Positions 43,131-54,845 are shown, counted from the first letter of the stretch. The stretch: 64,000 nucleotides of DNA from Heterohyrax brucei (GCA_028571685.1 CM053143.1:51887208-51951207); one strand, 5' to 3'. Program-made: numbers and translations. Notes: generated by a model from the sequence alone, not told the origin.

Positions 43131-43620
43131 TGTCATGGATTGAACTGTGTCTCCCAAATATCTGTCAAGTTGGCTAGGTCCTGATTTCCAGTATTGTGTG
43201 ATTGTCCACCATTTTGTGTGATTTTTCTATATGTTGTATATCCTATCACTATGATGTGATAAGATGAATTAATGGCAGTTGTATTGATGAAATCTACAAG
43301 ATTAGGCTGTATCTTAAGTCAATCTCTTCTGAGATATAAAAGAGAAAAGCAAACAAAGAGACACGGGCACTTCATATTATGAAGAAAGCATCCTGGGGGC
43401 AGAGCATGTCCTTTGGACCTGAAGTTCCTCAGCTGAGGTGCTCCCAGATCAAGGGACGATTAATGACAAGGATCTTCCTCCATAACTGAGAGAGAGAGAG
43501 AGAGAGAGAGATAGCTTCTCCTGTCCCCTCGAGCTGGGACCCTGAGTTAAGTCTTGTAACTGCGGGATTGCAGGAGAATAAATTTCTCTTCTGTTATAGC
43601 AGCACTAGATGACTAAGACA
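43131..43620 (+). mobile_element. MaLR-type solo LTR
   Basis: It begins 'tgtcatggattgaactgtgt' and ends 'agatgactaagaca' (TG...CA). It contains 'gcagagcatgtcctttggac' (43,400) and 'gagaataaatttctcttctg' with an AATAAA signal (43,575). A (GA)12 run lies at 43,488-43,511. The flanks 'acaag' and 'acaca' agree at only three of five bases. Confidence 0.85.
43488..43511 (+). repeat. (GA)12 microsatellite inside LTR
   Basis: Pure GA dinucleotide run directly visible. The other LTRs of this class in the window lack it. Confidence 0.95.
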
Positions 43621-43829
43621 ACACATATCTGGAAGATGGGAATCAGAAGGAGGAGTAGTGGTTAAGGAAACAGAGTGAAGGAAATTTTATCCTAGAACAT
43701 AAGCAAAGGGTCTGCAGCGTGTCTTTGCATTTGAAGTAGTACATGCATAGTACCATCTGGGAGTCTTCCTTGAGTCTTTCTTTTTCGTCTCACAACCCCT
43801 GCTTACTGATTTTAGCTCACAGTTACAAG

Positions 43830-43920
43830 CTTTTATCTGGAAACTCTATGGGGCGGTTCTATTCTAACCTCTAGGGTCGCTGTGAGTCAGATCCGACTTG
43901 ATGGAAGTAGGTAGGGTAGG
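43830..43920 (+). mobile_element. 5'-truncated AfroSINE
   Basis: 'ctggaaactctatggggcgg' and 'ggtcgctgtgagtcagatcc' with a short tail. Confidence 0.78.
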
Positions 43921-44132
43921 ATCTGTAATCCAACACCTCTGGATTTTCTTTTCCTCTGTTATTCCATTGCTCCACCTTAGTTCAGATTTTCTTGTCTCCA
44001 GTTCTATCTACTGCAACAGCTTCTAGCTTGCATCCTCTCTCCAGGGTTGGCTTATATACTAACACGAGCGTTAACTTTGTCACACGCAAATCTTACTAAC
44101 ATCTCCTCCAATTAAAACTTTGTAATATCTTC

Positions 44133-44301
44133 TCAAGGAAACCCTGGTGGTGCAATAGTTAAGTGCTACATTTGCCAACAAAAAGGTCAGCGGTTTGAAT
44201 CTGCCAGGTGCTCCTTGGAGACTATGGAGCAGTTCTACTTTGTTCTACAGGATTGCTGAGTCAACATTGACTCGATGGCAGTGGGTTTGGTTCTGGTTTT
44301 C
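44133..44301 (+). mobile_element. AfroSINE with clean target duplication
   Basis: The head is 'gaaaccctggtggtgcaata', followed by 'aaaaggtcagcggtttgaat', 'ccaggtgctccttggagact' and the tail 'ctcgatggcagtgggtttgg'. The repeat 'aatatcttc' lies at 44,124-44,132 and 44,302-44,310. Confidence 0.93.
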
Positions 44302-44347
44302 AATATCTTCCCATGGCTTTTGTGATAATTTCCTAAGGGTATTCAAA

Positions 44348-44545
44348 TGAGTTTCTGGGTAGTACAAAAGGCTAACTCACTCAGCTGCTAAACTGAAAAG
44401 TTAAAAGTTCAAGTCTATCCAGAGGAACTCGAGAAGAAAAGTCTGGTGATATACTTCATAAAAATCAGTCATTGAAAGCCCTGTGGAGTACAGACTGACA
44501 TGCATGGAGTTTCTGTGAGTTGGCTGCCACTTGATGGCAGCTGTT
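44348..44545 (+). mobile_element. Diverged AfroSINE
   Basis: 'gggtagtacaaaaggctaac', 'aagttcaagtctatccagag' and 'catggagtttctgtgagttg' preserve the longer SINE variant, with much decay. Confidence 0.7.
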
Positions 44546-44699
44546 AAGATAGAAAAAGTAACAGTGGTTTTCATTTTTACTCCAGGGTCATCAAGTTCTC
44601 TCTATTTCCTCTCTTCCCCATCACTATCTATAGTATTTGTGCTCCCACGGTGCTAAATTTCGTCTTTCTTAAGATACTATGCAACTTCACATCTCAGTG

Positions 44700-44942
44700 T
44701 TTTTATTCATGCTGATAATTGTGATTAGACTGTTCTTTCCTGGCCCACTGACTCATCTTCATGACTCTTCTTCCTGGAAAATTCTAGTTTATTTTTCAAA
44801 ATGCTACTTAAGATTCTCCATCTCTGTGAAACCTTCCATCCATCCACATATATTTTTATTGTGCTTACTTGTTTTAAATATCTTTTTCTTACTAAACTGT
44901 AAGCTCTTAGAGCAAGGCTATGTATTTGCAGCTCCAAGACCT

Positions 44943-44946
<4 letters not shown>
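44700..44946 (+). mobile_element. L2 LINE remnant (3' end)
   Basis: 'ttatttttcaaaatgctact', 'ctccatctctgtgaaacctt' and 'ctaaactgtaagctcttaga' follow the last part of L2. The GT/GA microsatellite begins directly at its end. The frames at 44,679-44,990 and 44,725-44,937 are not genes. Confidence 0.62.

Positions 44947-45008
<62 letters not shown>
44947..45008 (+). repeat. Compound microsatellite (GT)21(GA)10
   Basis: (GT)21 at 44,947-44,988 passes straight into (GA)10 at 44,989-45,008. The GT part can adopt Z-DNA. The 133-codon frame over it is a repeat artefact. Confidence 0.97.
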
Positions 45009-45273
45009 TAAAATTTCAACCATAGTTCCTCTAGATATTTTTTCCTGTCGTATTTATCTGGAGACTCCAATTATATATATATTAGGCCACTTGAAATTGT
45101 CTCACAACTCAGCTTCCCACAGCTCACTGATATTGTGTTTTAATTTATTGATTGATTTTTTTTCTTTCTGTGTTTCATTTTGGATTGTGGCTTGGCATTG
45201 CTATATATTCAAACCACTAACTTTCCTTTTGAAATATTATTTAATGAATCCTCTTCAATATATATGTGTATAT

Positions 45274-45437
45274 TCATATGGGAACACTGGTGATGTAATG
45301 GTTAAGTGCTATGGCTGCTAACCAAAAGGTCAGCAGTTAAAATCCACCAGGTGCTCCTTGGAAACTCTATGGAGCAGTTCTACTCTGCCTATAGGGTTGC
45401 TATGAGTCAGAATCGACTCAGTGGCAGTGAGTTTGGT
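45274..45437 (+). mobile_element. AfroSINE
   Basis: 'gggaacactggtgatgtaat', 'gctaaccaaaaggtcagcag', 'ggtgctccttggaaactcta', 'gggttgctatgagtcagaat' and 'cgactcagtggcagtgagtt'. 'tgtatat' flanks both sides (45,267-45,273 and 45,438-45,444). Confidence 0.92.
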
Positions 45438-45489
45438 TTCTTTGGTTTGTATATACTTAAGTATATAGTATTTCAGATATTGTGGTTTT

Positions 45490-46375
45490 TACTCTAAATG
45501 TTAAATTTAGGTTTTTAGAAAAGTATTTTCCACATCTTTGCCTAACTTTTTGAACACAGAGTGTGATTGTAATTGTCTTACTGTTTTTCTTTTCATTCTG
45601 ACATCTCTACCAGTAATGGCTTAGTTTCAACTGGTTGATATTCTCCTCATTATGGGACACATTTTCTTGTTTCTTTACATGCCTGTTAATTTTCCATTGG
45701 ATGCCAAACATTGTGGATTTTTATTTTTGTGGGTGCTGGACACTTTTTATAACTTTAAATATCCTTGAGTTTTGTTCTGGGAAATGGTTAAGCTCTTGGA
45801 AACAAGTTGGTCTTGCAAGATCTTGCTTTTAAGATTAGTTAGGTGGTACCAGAACAGCATCAATCTGTGGAAAATTCTGTCCTACTCTTGAGGTAAGACT
45901 CTTCTGTGTATTCTACTACTTTTGGGTGGTTCTTTCCTTTCTTGAGTATTTTTTTCAGATGTACTGGTCAATATTCACATGATTATTTGAGGAGGACCCT
46001 TTGCATATATGTGGAGTTGTCTCTCTCTGCAGGTCTTTTTTTCTCTGGGACTGTGTCCTGTGCCCTCTAGCTGCTTTGGTCTCCTAAACTCCCAACTTGA
46101 TATTCTAAACTTAGAGAATCTTTTGGGTTTTGCCTGAGTCCCTCCACCCTGTGCTGCTGCTTGGAAATTCTCTTAAGGCAGTAAGCTTTGGCAACTGCAG
46201 GACTCATTTAATTTTGTTTCTCTTATTCTAGGGATCACTGGTTTTTTTGCTTGATTTCTAGTGTCTTGAAAACCATTGTTTCACATATTTTGTGCAGTTT
46301 TTTGGTTATTTCAAGTGGAAGGGAAATCTGGTACCTGTGACTCCGTCATGACTAGAAGCAGAAGTCCTTCTAAGA
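45490..46375 (-). mobile_element. Ancient L1 5'UTR-like segment
   Basis: 'caaacattgtggatttttat', 'gggtgctggacactttttat', 'tagttaggtggtaccagaac', 'cttgaaaaccattgtttcac' and the final 'gtgactccgtcatgactaga' follow a widespread mammalian repeat that I take for the 5' end of an L1M element on the minus strand. The exact family is uncertain. Confidence 0.5.
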
Positions 46376-48667
46376 TTTTGATTTAAATGTTTAAAAAAGA
46401 AATTACTAAAGATATATTCTTTAGCATAAAAAAATCTAAGATCCAACAACCAAAGAAACTTTGAATCATTTCAGGGAAACACTTTTTCCTATTTGATTTT
46501 ATGATTAAGGAAATATATTGGTTTCCCATTGCATTGTCTCACTGCTTTCTGCCTACTGCTCTCTCTCAATCCCACTACTAGAAGAAATGTTTTCTTATTG
46601 CAATCTGTGACTACATTAAAAAGTGCTGAATATATAACATTTCATTCAGGCTTAACTCTGCTGAAATGGACCAGTTGATTATTTTACTGTTACACATATG
46701 ATCCTCTAACATTAGGTTTAGGTGAAGGTGTGGCAGTTTTTATAAATAATTCTTTTGAGACACAGGGTAGGTGAAGGAATAGTTGAATACCCGTGTAAAG
46801 CACATGAAATTACAGTGAATACATAGTAGTTGTCTAAACTAACCATGTTTATATATTAAATATTGTATAGAACAGGGCTGGTAGTAGAATTTAGATTTTT
46901 ATTCAATTTAACAGTGTAGTTTAGCCCTAAGCATGAATATGGCAGCTGGATTTGTTTTTAGATACAAGAAGAGAGCTCTATATTGCTTCCATTTTATTTT
47001 CTATTAACAGTTGAAAAGACAGAGAAGTGACTGTCAGTAACAGAAGAAAATAAATACAGCTAAATGTTTTAGCTAAGAAGTTAATTCAGAAATATCTTTG
47101 GGCTGAACAACTCCCAACTGTTCTAAGAAAGAGATTACTCATCATCCCTACTCAGAGTTAATTATCTTAAAGGATACTTGAGATTATCTGGGGGTTCTCC
47201 TTATCTGCATATGTTGTTGGAAGAATTGTTTTTGAGTCTGTAAGTTTAGACAAGTATTCATAATTGATATCAGACTACTACTAAAATGACAATGGTTATG
47301 AAATTACATAATTCTATTCATTGTGCTGCTAGATGTTCTCATCACAAAGCCTAAAATTTGTGCAAACTAAATTTCATGTCGATCATCAGTTGTTTCACAA
47401 GATATTGGATGACGGGGACAGAAATACAATTTTCTGTTGACTCATATGAGGGTACTGGGTGACAGCATTTTGTTGTTTTGTAATTCAGTTCACATTACTA
47501 AAAATATTTTATGGTCTACAATTTGCTGATACAAAGAAATCATGGCTTTATGTAATAGTATGGTTTTAGACCCAGTATCTCTAATTAATAATAAATAGGA
47601 TACCAAAATATTTCAAAAAATTTCAACTATGTGCCATAATACCTAAAGGATATTAATTCAGAATTTAGAAATGTGTTTGATTCAGAAGATTAACTTAAAA
47701 ATGAATAAAGTCACACTAGAGAATAAAATTATATAAATGAGAATTTAAGTAGAGGTGTTCTGGCATTAATTTCCAGTTCTTCATCTGGGATTAATAAAAA
47801 AATTAGCAAAGTATACTGAGAGTCTGTTTATTCTATTCTGTGTGTCCTATTCTCTACTAAGATACTTCCTTCTTTGTATCAGTTCATGATTATTAGTGAT
47901 GGCTTTAAGAAAAATTTAAACCTATTGCTCATTGCTGTTTTAAAAATAGTGCTGTGATTTCACCTTATTTCTTTGGTGCATTATATTTGGAAAAGGAATC
48001 TTTGTAGTTGGTGAAGATTAATATCTAGTAAAGAATGTCAAAAAAATTCTATTTCATGCATATTCTTCACAGTTCCATTGTCACTGACTATTTAAGCAGC
48101 AGTGCATCTTAACTTTTTGGTTTTAGGTGTATGGACAGCTAATGTTTTTAGAATATTGATTATCTTTCCGAGACACTATCAAATTAAAATAATTATGCTA
48201 TAGTTAAATAATTGTAAAATTCAGAAGCTATAATGGGATTATCTATTTTTACAAAGCTAACTTCCCATTTAGAAGTTATGTTATTTTTAGATAGGTAGTC
48301 TTTAATTGATATCCAAAAGCCCAGAGTTGGTAAATCTTTCTGTTCAGATAGTGCAGAAAGTTATCAGATTTAGGGCTTAGCATTTGAATATCTATAAGAA
48401 CAGTTTGTCATAAAACAAGTGATACTACATATTCAGAGGAATGAGTCTTTGAGGGAATGAATTTGTATTACGTGTTTTTGGAAATCATAATGTGAAAAAT
48501 AATGACTGGGACCAATGGTTTAGATAAATTTAATGGAACAGGAATTTATTTTCAATCACCTGGCACTTGTGAAGGAAAAAACAGGCGAGTCCTACTGACT
48601 TCTAATGTGGGAAGATGTATGATAACTTCCTTTTGGTTTTGGCAAGCAATTTGGCAATTTCTCTTGT
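46376..48667. other. Anonymous AT-rich sequence
   Basis: This is the longest stretch without a feature. No frame over about 60 codons, no clear repeat and no RNA gene was seen. Confidence 0.5.
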
Positions 48668-48838
48668 AGCTGTACTTTTCAAACCTTATTGTCTGAGAAT
48701 CAGCTAGGAACTTCTGCAAAATACCATTTCCTAGGCCCTAAGCCCAGAGATTCTGATGCAAATGTTTTAGGTAGTTTGTAATGAAGACCTCAAATGATCC
48801 TGACATAGATGGTTAGTGGACTTTTAGAAACACTGTCT
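48668..48838 (+). mobile_element. MER5A-like hAT DNA transposon remnant
   Basis: 'gagaatcagctaggaacttc', 'ccatttcctaggccctaagc', 'ccagagattctgatgcaaat' and the terminal 'tagaaacactg' give the layout of MER5A. This short, non-autonomous element was already fixed in early placental mammals. Confidence 0.82.
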
Positions 48839-49133
48839 TATAGGCTGTTACTGCCTGTTAGCTTTGATACTCTCTCATTCTTGTCGAGATGTGTAGCTAC
48901 AACAACAAGAAAGTAATTTGGTCAGTCTTCTGTAACTTTCTGTGAATGACTTGACACAGCAAAGAGAAATACATAAATTGAAAAATACATGTATTTGGTC
49001 TATCTCGAGAGTCTAGGCATAGCAGGGAGAGAGAATACACAGAAGGTGACAGTTTGATTTGCTCCAGGATGGTATACAGTTTACTTTCCATTATTTAAAA
49101 TCAGTACTTTTTACGTCTCCTTATCTCCACTGT
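48839..49133. other. Anonymous sequence
   Basis: Nothing that I can support. Confidence 0.4.
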
Positions 49134-49205
49134 AGGGGCCCTGGTGGCACAATGGCTAAGAGTTCAGCTACTAACCTAAAGGTCAGCAGTTGAATCCATC
49201 AGCCA
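49134..49205 (+). mobile_element. AfroSINE, 3'-eroded
   Basis: 'gggccctggtggcacaatgg', 'actaacctaaaggtcagcag' and 'ttgaatccatcag' are clear; the tail half is not recognisable beyond about 49,260. Confidence 0.8.
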
Positions 49206-49270
49206 TTACTTGAGATGTAAAATACCAATAGTACCCATGAAAAGTCAATGTTGATTTATACTTGTGAGGG

Positions 49271-49309
49271 GTGTGTGCATGCGCACATGCACACACACGC
49301 ACGTGTGTG
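49271..49309. repeat. 39-bp alternating purine-pyrimidine tract with CG steps
   Basis: The bases alternate without interruption and include 'gcatgcgcacatgcac' and 'cacgcacgtgtgtg'. GC/CG steps make this a better Z-DNA candidate than the tract at 7,888. Confidence 0.88.
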
Positions 49310-49927
49310 GTTCTGTGGTGTGGGGGATGAGAAAAAATAAGATGAGACTGTGGCTGGATAATTGGCTGTTTGGAGTCTGTCTTATGGATGCTATAATATC
49401 TTGGTCATATTACTTCAGATGTAGAGTCTGGCCTCCAGAATTTCAGGTCTCAAATATCAAGACCAATGCTAATTAATGTTTACTGAATGTAAGCAATTTA
49501 CTTATTTTGGAGTACAACAGTTCCTAGTGACTGAAATGGGGAACGGCTTTGAGTGACAGGATAACCACTTTGCATTTTATGTAATTGGGAGCTAACATAA
49601 TTTTTCAGTAGGTTAGTAGAGTAATGAGAATGTCTTATTATTTTTTTCTCAAAATTGAGTATAGCACTTCATTTAACATAATTATGGGTGTTCATGTTAT
49701 GTGTAGTACTTGCTTATTACTACCAGAATAAAAATGTTACTTTTGGATATGAGGCAAATTCAAGTCTAGTTATAACCCTAGCCTCAGTCAGGAGCTATTT
49801 TGATAGATTTTAAAGGAGAGTTTGTACAAGTGAATTGCTTTTTAGACCTAGATATTCTGGCAACATTTTGAGAACCTATGTGTTTACACTTAGGGTGTTA
49901 ACTATGGAGTTAAGTAATAATTTTAGG
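49310..49927. other. Anonymous sequence
   Basis: No supported gene or repeat. Confidence 0.4.
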
Positions 49928-51400
49928 TCTTACAATTTTGATTTGGTTTTTGCAAATTCTCTAAATTTCTGTTTATCTTGAAATGTCCTCATTTCACCAC
50001 TGTGTATGAGAGACAGTTTTGCTGGATATATAATTCTTGGCTGGTAATTTTTTCCTACAAGGCTTTGTGTGTGATGTCCCCTTGCCTTCTTGCCTGTATA
50101 GTTTCTGCTGAGTAATCTGAGCATGGTCTTACTGACTCTCTTTTGGAGATTACTTTTTGTTTATCCCTAGACATTTTTAAAATTCTTTCCTGATCTTTGG
50201 TTTTGACAAGTTTGATTATAGTATGTCTTGGTGTCTTTCCTTTTGGACCTACTTTGTGTGGAGTTCAATAAGCATCTCAATGAATGTCTTCTCATCTTTC
50301 TTGATATCAGGAGAGTTTTCTGTCAACAAATCTTCAACAATTTTCTCTATATTTTTGTTGTCCTCCTCTTCTTGTACTGCAATTATGCATAGATTATTCC
50401 TCTTCTTAGAGTCCCACATAATTCTTTGTGTTTGTTCATTTTTAAAAGTCTTTTATTTGGTTTTTCCTCAAATCTATTAGTGCCATGTGCTTTATCTTCA
50501 GTCTCACAAATTCTGCATTCTATTGCCTCATACTGCTCTATTCACCTTTTATTGAGTTGTCTAGTTTTGTAATTTTATTATTTTCTGAATTTCTGCTTTT
50601 CTCCTTATGCTTTCTTTCATTATATTCTGCTGTATTTTCCCTAGACTCCTTGATCTCTTGAGGGGTTCTAAATGTTAATCTTTTGTATTCTACCTCTGAT
50701 AATTCTGGAAAATTCTCTTCATCTTGAAAATTTCTTGATTTTTTGTTTTGAGATTTTTCTGAAGTCATTGTGGTGTGGCCCTCTGAGGGATTTGATATGT
50801 ATTTTTGTCTCTGAGCTATCAGTAAGTTGTGTTTATTTTATGTTTGCTTGTTGCATTCTAGCTTTTTGTGTTGTTTTGAAATATCTAAATAGGCTGGTTG
50901 TGTGAGCTAGTTTGATTGTTGGTACTTTCGAGGCTCTAAAGGCCTATCACCTGGTGCTAAGAGCTGTTGATAGGCATGTGAGCCCAAGGGTCCATTTACT
51001 TTTCTTGTTGTTTTCAGCCCAGGTGCCCAGCTGCCCAGGTAATGAGCACCAAGTGTGTGATTCATGCTCTCCACTCCTGTCCTAGATGGACAAGAGTGAT
51101 TGTTGTAGGCATGAATATCTGGCTGCATGAGCTGAAAAAGCCTGAGGTCTAACAATTATATGTATATGTGAGGAATGTGTGTCTCCTTATGTCTGAGCCT
51201 AGGCAAAGGAACTGTTTCTGTCAACAAATCTTCAGCAATTCTCTGTGTCTCTCTTTGTATCCAGTTCCGGCTGGTTCTAAGTACTTATGGATCTGCTTTC
51301 CCTTCTGTGTTGCTCATTCTGATTTCTCAACTTTCCTTTTGATGTTCAGGGCTCCTAAAATGTCATATGTTATTGACTCATTTTTTTTTTTGTGTCTTTG
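49928..51400 (-). mobile_element. L1 5' half: 5'UTR plus ORF1 remnant
   Basis: ORF1 lies at 50,768-49,930 in pieces. It starts MTSEKSQNKKSRNFQDEENF (50,768), a parallel of the N-terminus of the young ORF1. The C-terminal domain survives at 50,124-49,930 (YQPRIIYPAKLSL, FQDKQKFREF). A putative 5'UTR lies upstream (50,769-51,400). ORF2 and the 3'UTR are missing at the left edge, so it was cut by deletion, not by ordinary 5' truncation. Confidence 0.8.
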
Positions 51401-52450
51401 TTGTTAGAGGGGTCACAGGAAGCATCTGACTACTCATCCATCCTAACCCTGCCTCACATTTACTATTTTGTGTTTACATTGAAGTTTTTCCCTTATCTTT
51501 CTAGGTTTCAACCATTGTATTATTGCTTGGGATTGCCTTGCCTTCCACTCTGTTAGAAAGTTGTTTTCCTGCATAATTTATTCCCTTTGATTGTCCTGAT
51601 GTTGTCATTTTTAGATTAACCTCTTTAGTTTACTGTTGTGATTGTTCTGGTTTTGGGCAGTTTGTGAGAGTTCTTAGGCTGTTATCTGGCTGATACAAAC
51701 TTTCATCCTACATTCAGACTGTGATTTTATGTTGTTTGTTCTCAGACTAATGTATTCTTTTAAATGATTTCTGTAATTTTATTTTATTTTTACATACTCC
51801 TTTAATTTCTGTTTATCTGGAAATGTCCTATTTTCACCATCCTATATGAAAGAGAGTTTTGCAAGATATATTATTCTTGGTTAGCAGTTTTTTCTTTCAA
51901 AGTTTTACATACAACATCTCATTGCCTCCTTGTGTGCATGATCTCTGCCAAATAATGAGAGCTCAGTCTTATTGTTTCTCCTCTGTGACTTTTTATTTCT
52001 TTCAAGTTGTTCAGAGTATTTTTTCTTTGCCTTTGGTTTTAGCAAGTGTGGTTGTGATATGCCTTGGTGATTTTCTTTTAGAGTCTATGTGGGGTTTATT
52101 GAGCTTCTTGTCTGGTCAGCTTTTCATCTTTCATGATATTAAGAAGTTTTCTGTCAGCAGTTCATCAGTGATCCTCTGTGTGTTTTGCATTTTCTCCTCG
52201 TGATCTGGAACTCCAATCGCTTGTAGAGTTTTGCTCTCAATTTCATCCCACATAATTCTCAGGGTTTCTTCATTTTTGTTTGTTCCTTTTTCCAATTTTT
52301 TGTTCTAATAGAGTTGTATCTAAGTGTTTGTCTTCAGTTTCATTGATCCAATCTTCCATCATTTCAAACCTGCTCCTCAGCATTTGCATGACACTGTCCA
52401 TTTCTTAAATCTTGTTGCCAAACAAATATTTTTAATGTAGAAAACTAGAG
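51401..52450 (-). mobile_element. Second L1 fragment: ORF1 and inter-ORF region
   Basis: 'tttctgtttatctggaaatg' (51,808), 'gatatattattcttggttag' and 'atcccacataattctcaggg' (52,244) are the ORF1 landmarks again, in the same orientation as the preceding fragment. The sequence has diverged from it. Few codons survive in frame. Confidence 0.75.
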
Positions 52451-52527
52451 CTCTCAAAGTTTTGGGTAATATTGTGCTTGATCTCTAGACGGTTGATAGT
52501 TGCTAGCCATCTAATTTGACTACTGGA

Positions 52528-52735
52528 ATCCCTGGACAGTGCAAACTGATAAGCACTGTACTGTTAGCTAAAAGATTTGCAGTTCATTTCAACCTATAGG
52601 TACCTGATAAGACAGGCCTGACAATCTGCTTTTGAAAGGTCTCAGTCAAAAAAATCTTATGAAGCTGTTTTACTCTAACACACATGGGGCTGCCATGAGT
52701 TGGAATTGACTCAACATCAACTGGTTTGATTTTTA
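52528..52735 (+). mobile_element. Diverged AfroSINE
   Basis: 'ggggctgccatgagttggaa', 'ttgactcaacatcaactggt' and the head 'tccctggacagtgcaaactg' are in order. Long variant. Confidence 0.82.
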
Positions 52736-53023
52736 ATATAGCCTATATTATAAAGCAACAGATGACTCATATGTTAAGATTTAAGTAACAACTGATATTA
52801 GAATATACTCCAGTTTGGAAGAGCTCGCTTTACCTTTGGTACCTGCATATGTAGCAGCTTGTCCATAGTGAGATGGATATAGGATCTCTGGTGGTCTTCT
52901 TGCTGGAAAGATATGCTAAAATATTACCACTGTAAGACAATTCTGAAGGATTAGATATTTTTCCTTCTAGTTAATCCTAGAGTGAAATGATTATTTTAGT
53001 TAGCATAAACTGTGGTGCAATGT

Positions 53024-53212
53024 GAAGTCCCTGGTAGTGTAAATGACTATTTACCAAAATGTCATCTGTTAGAATCCATCCAGAGGTACCATGGAAGAAA
53101 GGCCTGGTATGTGAAACCAGAAAGATCACAGCCTTGAAAAACTATTGAGTGTAGTTCTTCTATGTACACAAATAGGTTTGCTGTGAGTCAGAATCTAATT
53201 GATGGCAACTTA
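53024..53212 (+). mobile_element. Diverged AfroSINE
   Basis: 'agtccctggtagtgtaaatg', 'gatcacagccttgaaaaact' and 'ggtttgctgtgagtcagaat' in order. Confidence 0.82.
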
Positions 53213-53242
53213 TTTATTTTGTGGTGGTGGTATAGTGTAGTA

Positions 53243-53419
53243 TGGAGTGCTGGTGACACAATCATTAATAGCTGTGGTGAGTATGGCCAGCTACAGTAAG
53301 CTAGAGCTGCTAATCAAAAAGTTAGAAATTCTAAACCACCAGCTGCTCCTTGGAAGCTCTGTGGAGTAGTTCTATTCTGTTAGGGTCAGTATGAGTCTGA
53401 ATCAACATGATGGCAACTT
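53243..53419 (+). mobile_element. AfroSINE
   Basis: 'ggagtgctggtgacacaatc', 'gctgctaatcaaaaagttag', 'agctgctccttggaagctct' and 'ggtcagtatgagtctgaatc', followed by a T-run (53,420-53,437). Confidence 0.83.
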
Positions 53420-53437
53420 TTTTTTTTTTTTTTTTTA

Positions 53438-54098
53438 ATTAATGTAATGTTTCCAGACTTGCCACAGAACAAGGATCTTTGAAGACAAGTCCTAGGAGTT
53501 TGTATTTCAAAATTACCTGGATAATCCAAATGATCAACTGCATTTGGAAGCCTCAAGTCTAGTATGTGGCAAAAGAAAGCTATTTAAGGGATCCTGTGGC
53601 TACAAAACCAGAACCTGGACCATTTCTGAAATCTATTAGAAGTTTCAGTTATGATCCCGTTAGACTTATAGTTGATTCCTGTCTGGACTCTTTATGGAAT
53701 ACTTGCTCTCGCCTTGAGATTGTGAATTCTCCCATGTCTTATTTTGGCAAGTATTATTAGAAGGGTCTTGCATGTTAGGTGACCCCAGATTCATAGTTTT
53801 CCGAGGTTCAGGGTTTTTCAAATTGTTCCAGCTGCCGTTGGAATAGATTGTACTTGAGGCACAGTGATGTGGAGTGGTCTGATTATCAAATATGCCAAAG
53901 CTGTTTAATGCCTTCCTGAATGGTTGGTTCCCTGGAATAAAATTGACTGACTGAGTATCAGACCTTACCAGAATACAGAACAGAGAAAAGTGAGTAAATG
54001 GAGGGGAGTTTACATAAGTACAGGAACAACCTTGTATCTTACTAGTGTGATTTAGAATCAAGAATAAATAAAAGTTAACAAAATAGCCAGTGGTGGAA
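53438..54098. other. Anonymous sequence with a 159-codon open frame
   Basis: The minus-strand frame 54,145-53,666 is the longest outside L1. Its start lies inside a SINE, and the predicted protein has no domain, signal peptide or repeat that I recognise. It is probably chance. Confidence 0.4.
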
Positions 54099-54252
54099 AA
54101 GGAGGCCTGGTATTGCAGTGGGTGAGAACGACAGCTGCTTAACAAAAGGTCAGTAGTTCAAAGCCACCCTCCATTCTGTGGAAACTCTATGGGACATTTC
54201 TACTCTATCCTATTAGGGTTACTATAGGTAGGAATCCATTTTACTGGCAGTT
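54099..54252 (+). mobile_element. AfroSINE
   Basis: 'ggaggcctggtattgcagtg', 'cttaacaaaaggtcagtagt', 'tgtggaaactctatgggaca' and 'gggttactataggtaggaat'. Confidence 0.85.
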
Positions 54253-54651
54253 AAAAAAAATTTTTTTAAATAGTCTTGAGATAGTACAAGAAAATTAAGC
54301 ATGGAAAAAATCATTAAGAGTTAAATAACATTAGCCTCTTTGGGTCTTAAATCCTGAGCTGATAAAAACAAACAAACTTAAGAATAGTTTTAAATTGGCT
54401 GCTTTGCACATTGGGAAGTTATTATCACATTACTGAAATTAAATAAGGCCATCTCTTTAAAAAAAAGCAACAAAGACTGACATAAACCTTGGGTTTAAGA
54501 TTTAAACCAGGCACTGTCTTGTGGAATGTCAGAGCCAGAACCACATTTTGTGGAAAGGATGAATAAGAGTTTAGGAAAATTTGATAGCAGCTGCCATGAA
54601 GCCAGAAATCTGTCGCTTAAAAATATTTCCTCCTGAAGTCCTTGGTAACAC
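54253..54651. other. Anonymous sequence
   Basis: No supported feature. Confidence 0.4.
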
Positions 54652-54845
54652 TGTTGTTGTTTTTGTTAGGTGCTGTTGAGTCAGTTCCAACTCATAGTGA
54701 CCCTATGTACAACAGAATCCAATGCTGCCCAGTTTTGTACTGTGTCCACAAACGTTTTTGTGCTTAAACTCATCATTGCAGCCACTGTGTCAGTCTCTCT
54801 TATTGGGGGGGGTCTTCCTCTTTTTTGCTGACTCCCAACATGTCT
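54652..54845 (-). mobile_element. RTE-like LINE 3' end sharing the AfroSINE tail
   Basis: The left edge, 'ttaggtgctgttgagtcagt' then 'tccaactcatagtgacccta', is the reverse complement of the AfroSINE tail. The rest ('aatccaatgctgcccagttt', 'cagccactgtgtcagtctct', 'gtcttcctcttttttgctga') is not SINE sequence. I take it for the RTE-clade LINE whose tail AfroSINEs borrow. The family name is not certain. The 132-codon frame 55,079-54,681 overlaps it and is not supported as a gene. Confidence 0.6.

Noticed and set aside
43126..43625. Flanking 5-mers of the LTR at 43,131 as a target duplication
   Set aside because: They agree at only three of five positions.
44920..45321. 133-codon frame over the GT/GA microsatellite
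   Set aside because: The frame is open only because the repeat lacks stops.
53666..54145. 159-codon minus-strand open frame, the longest outside L1
   Set aside because: Its start lies in an AfroSINE and the protein has no recognisable features; not supported as a gene without transcript or conservation data.
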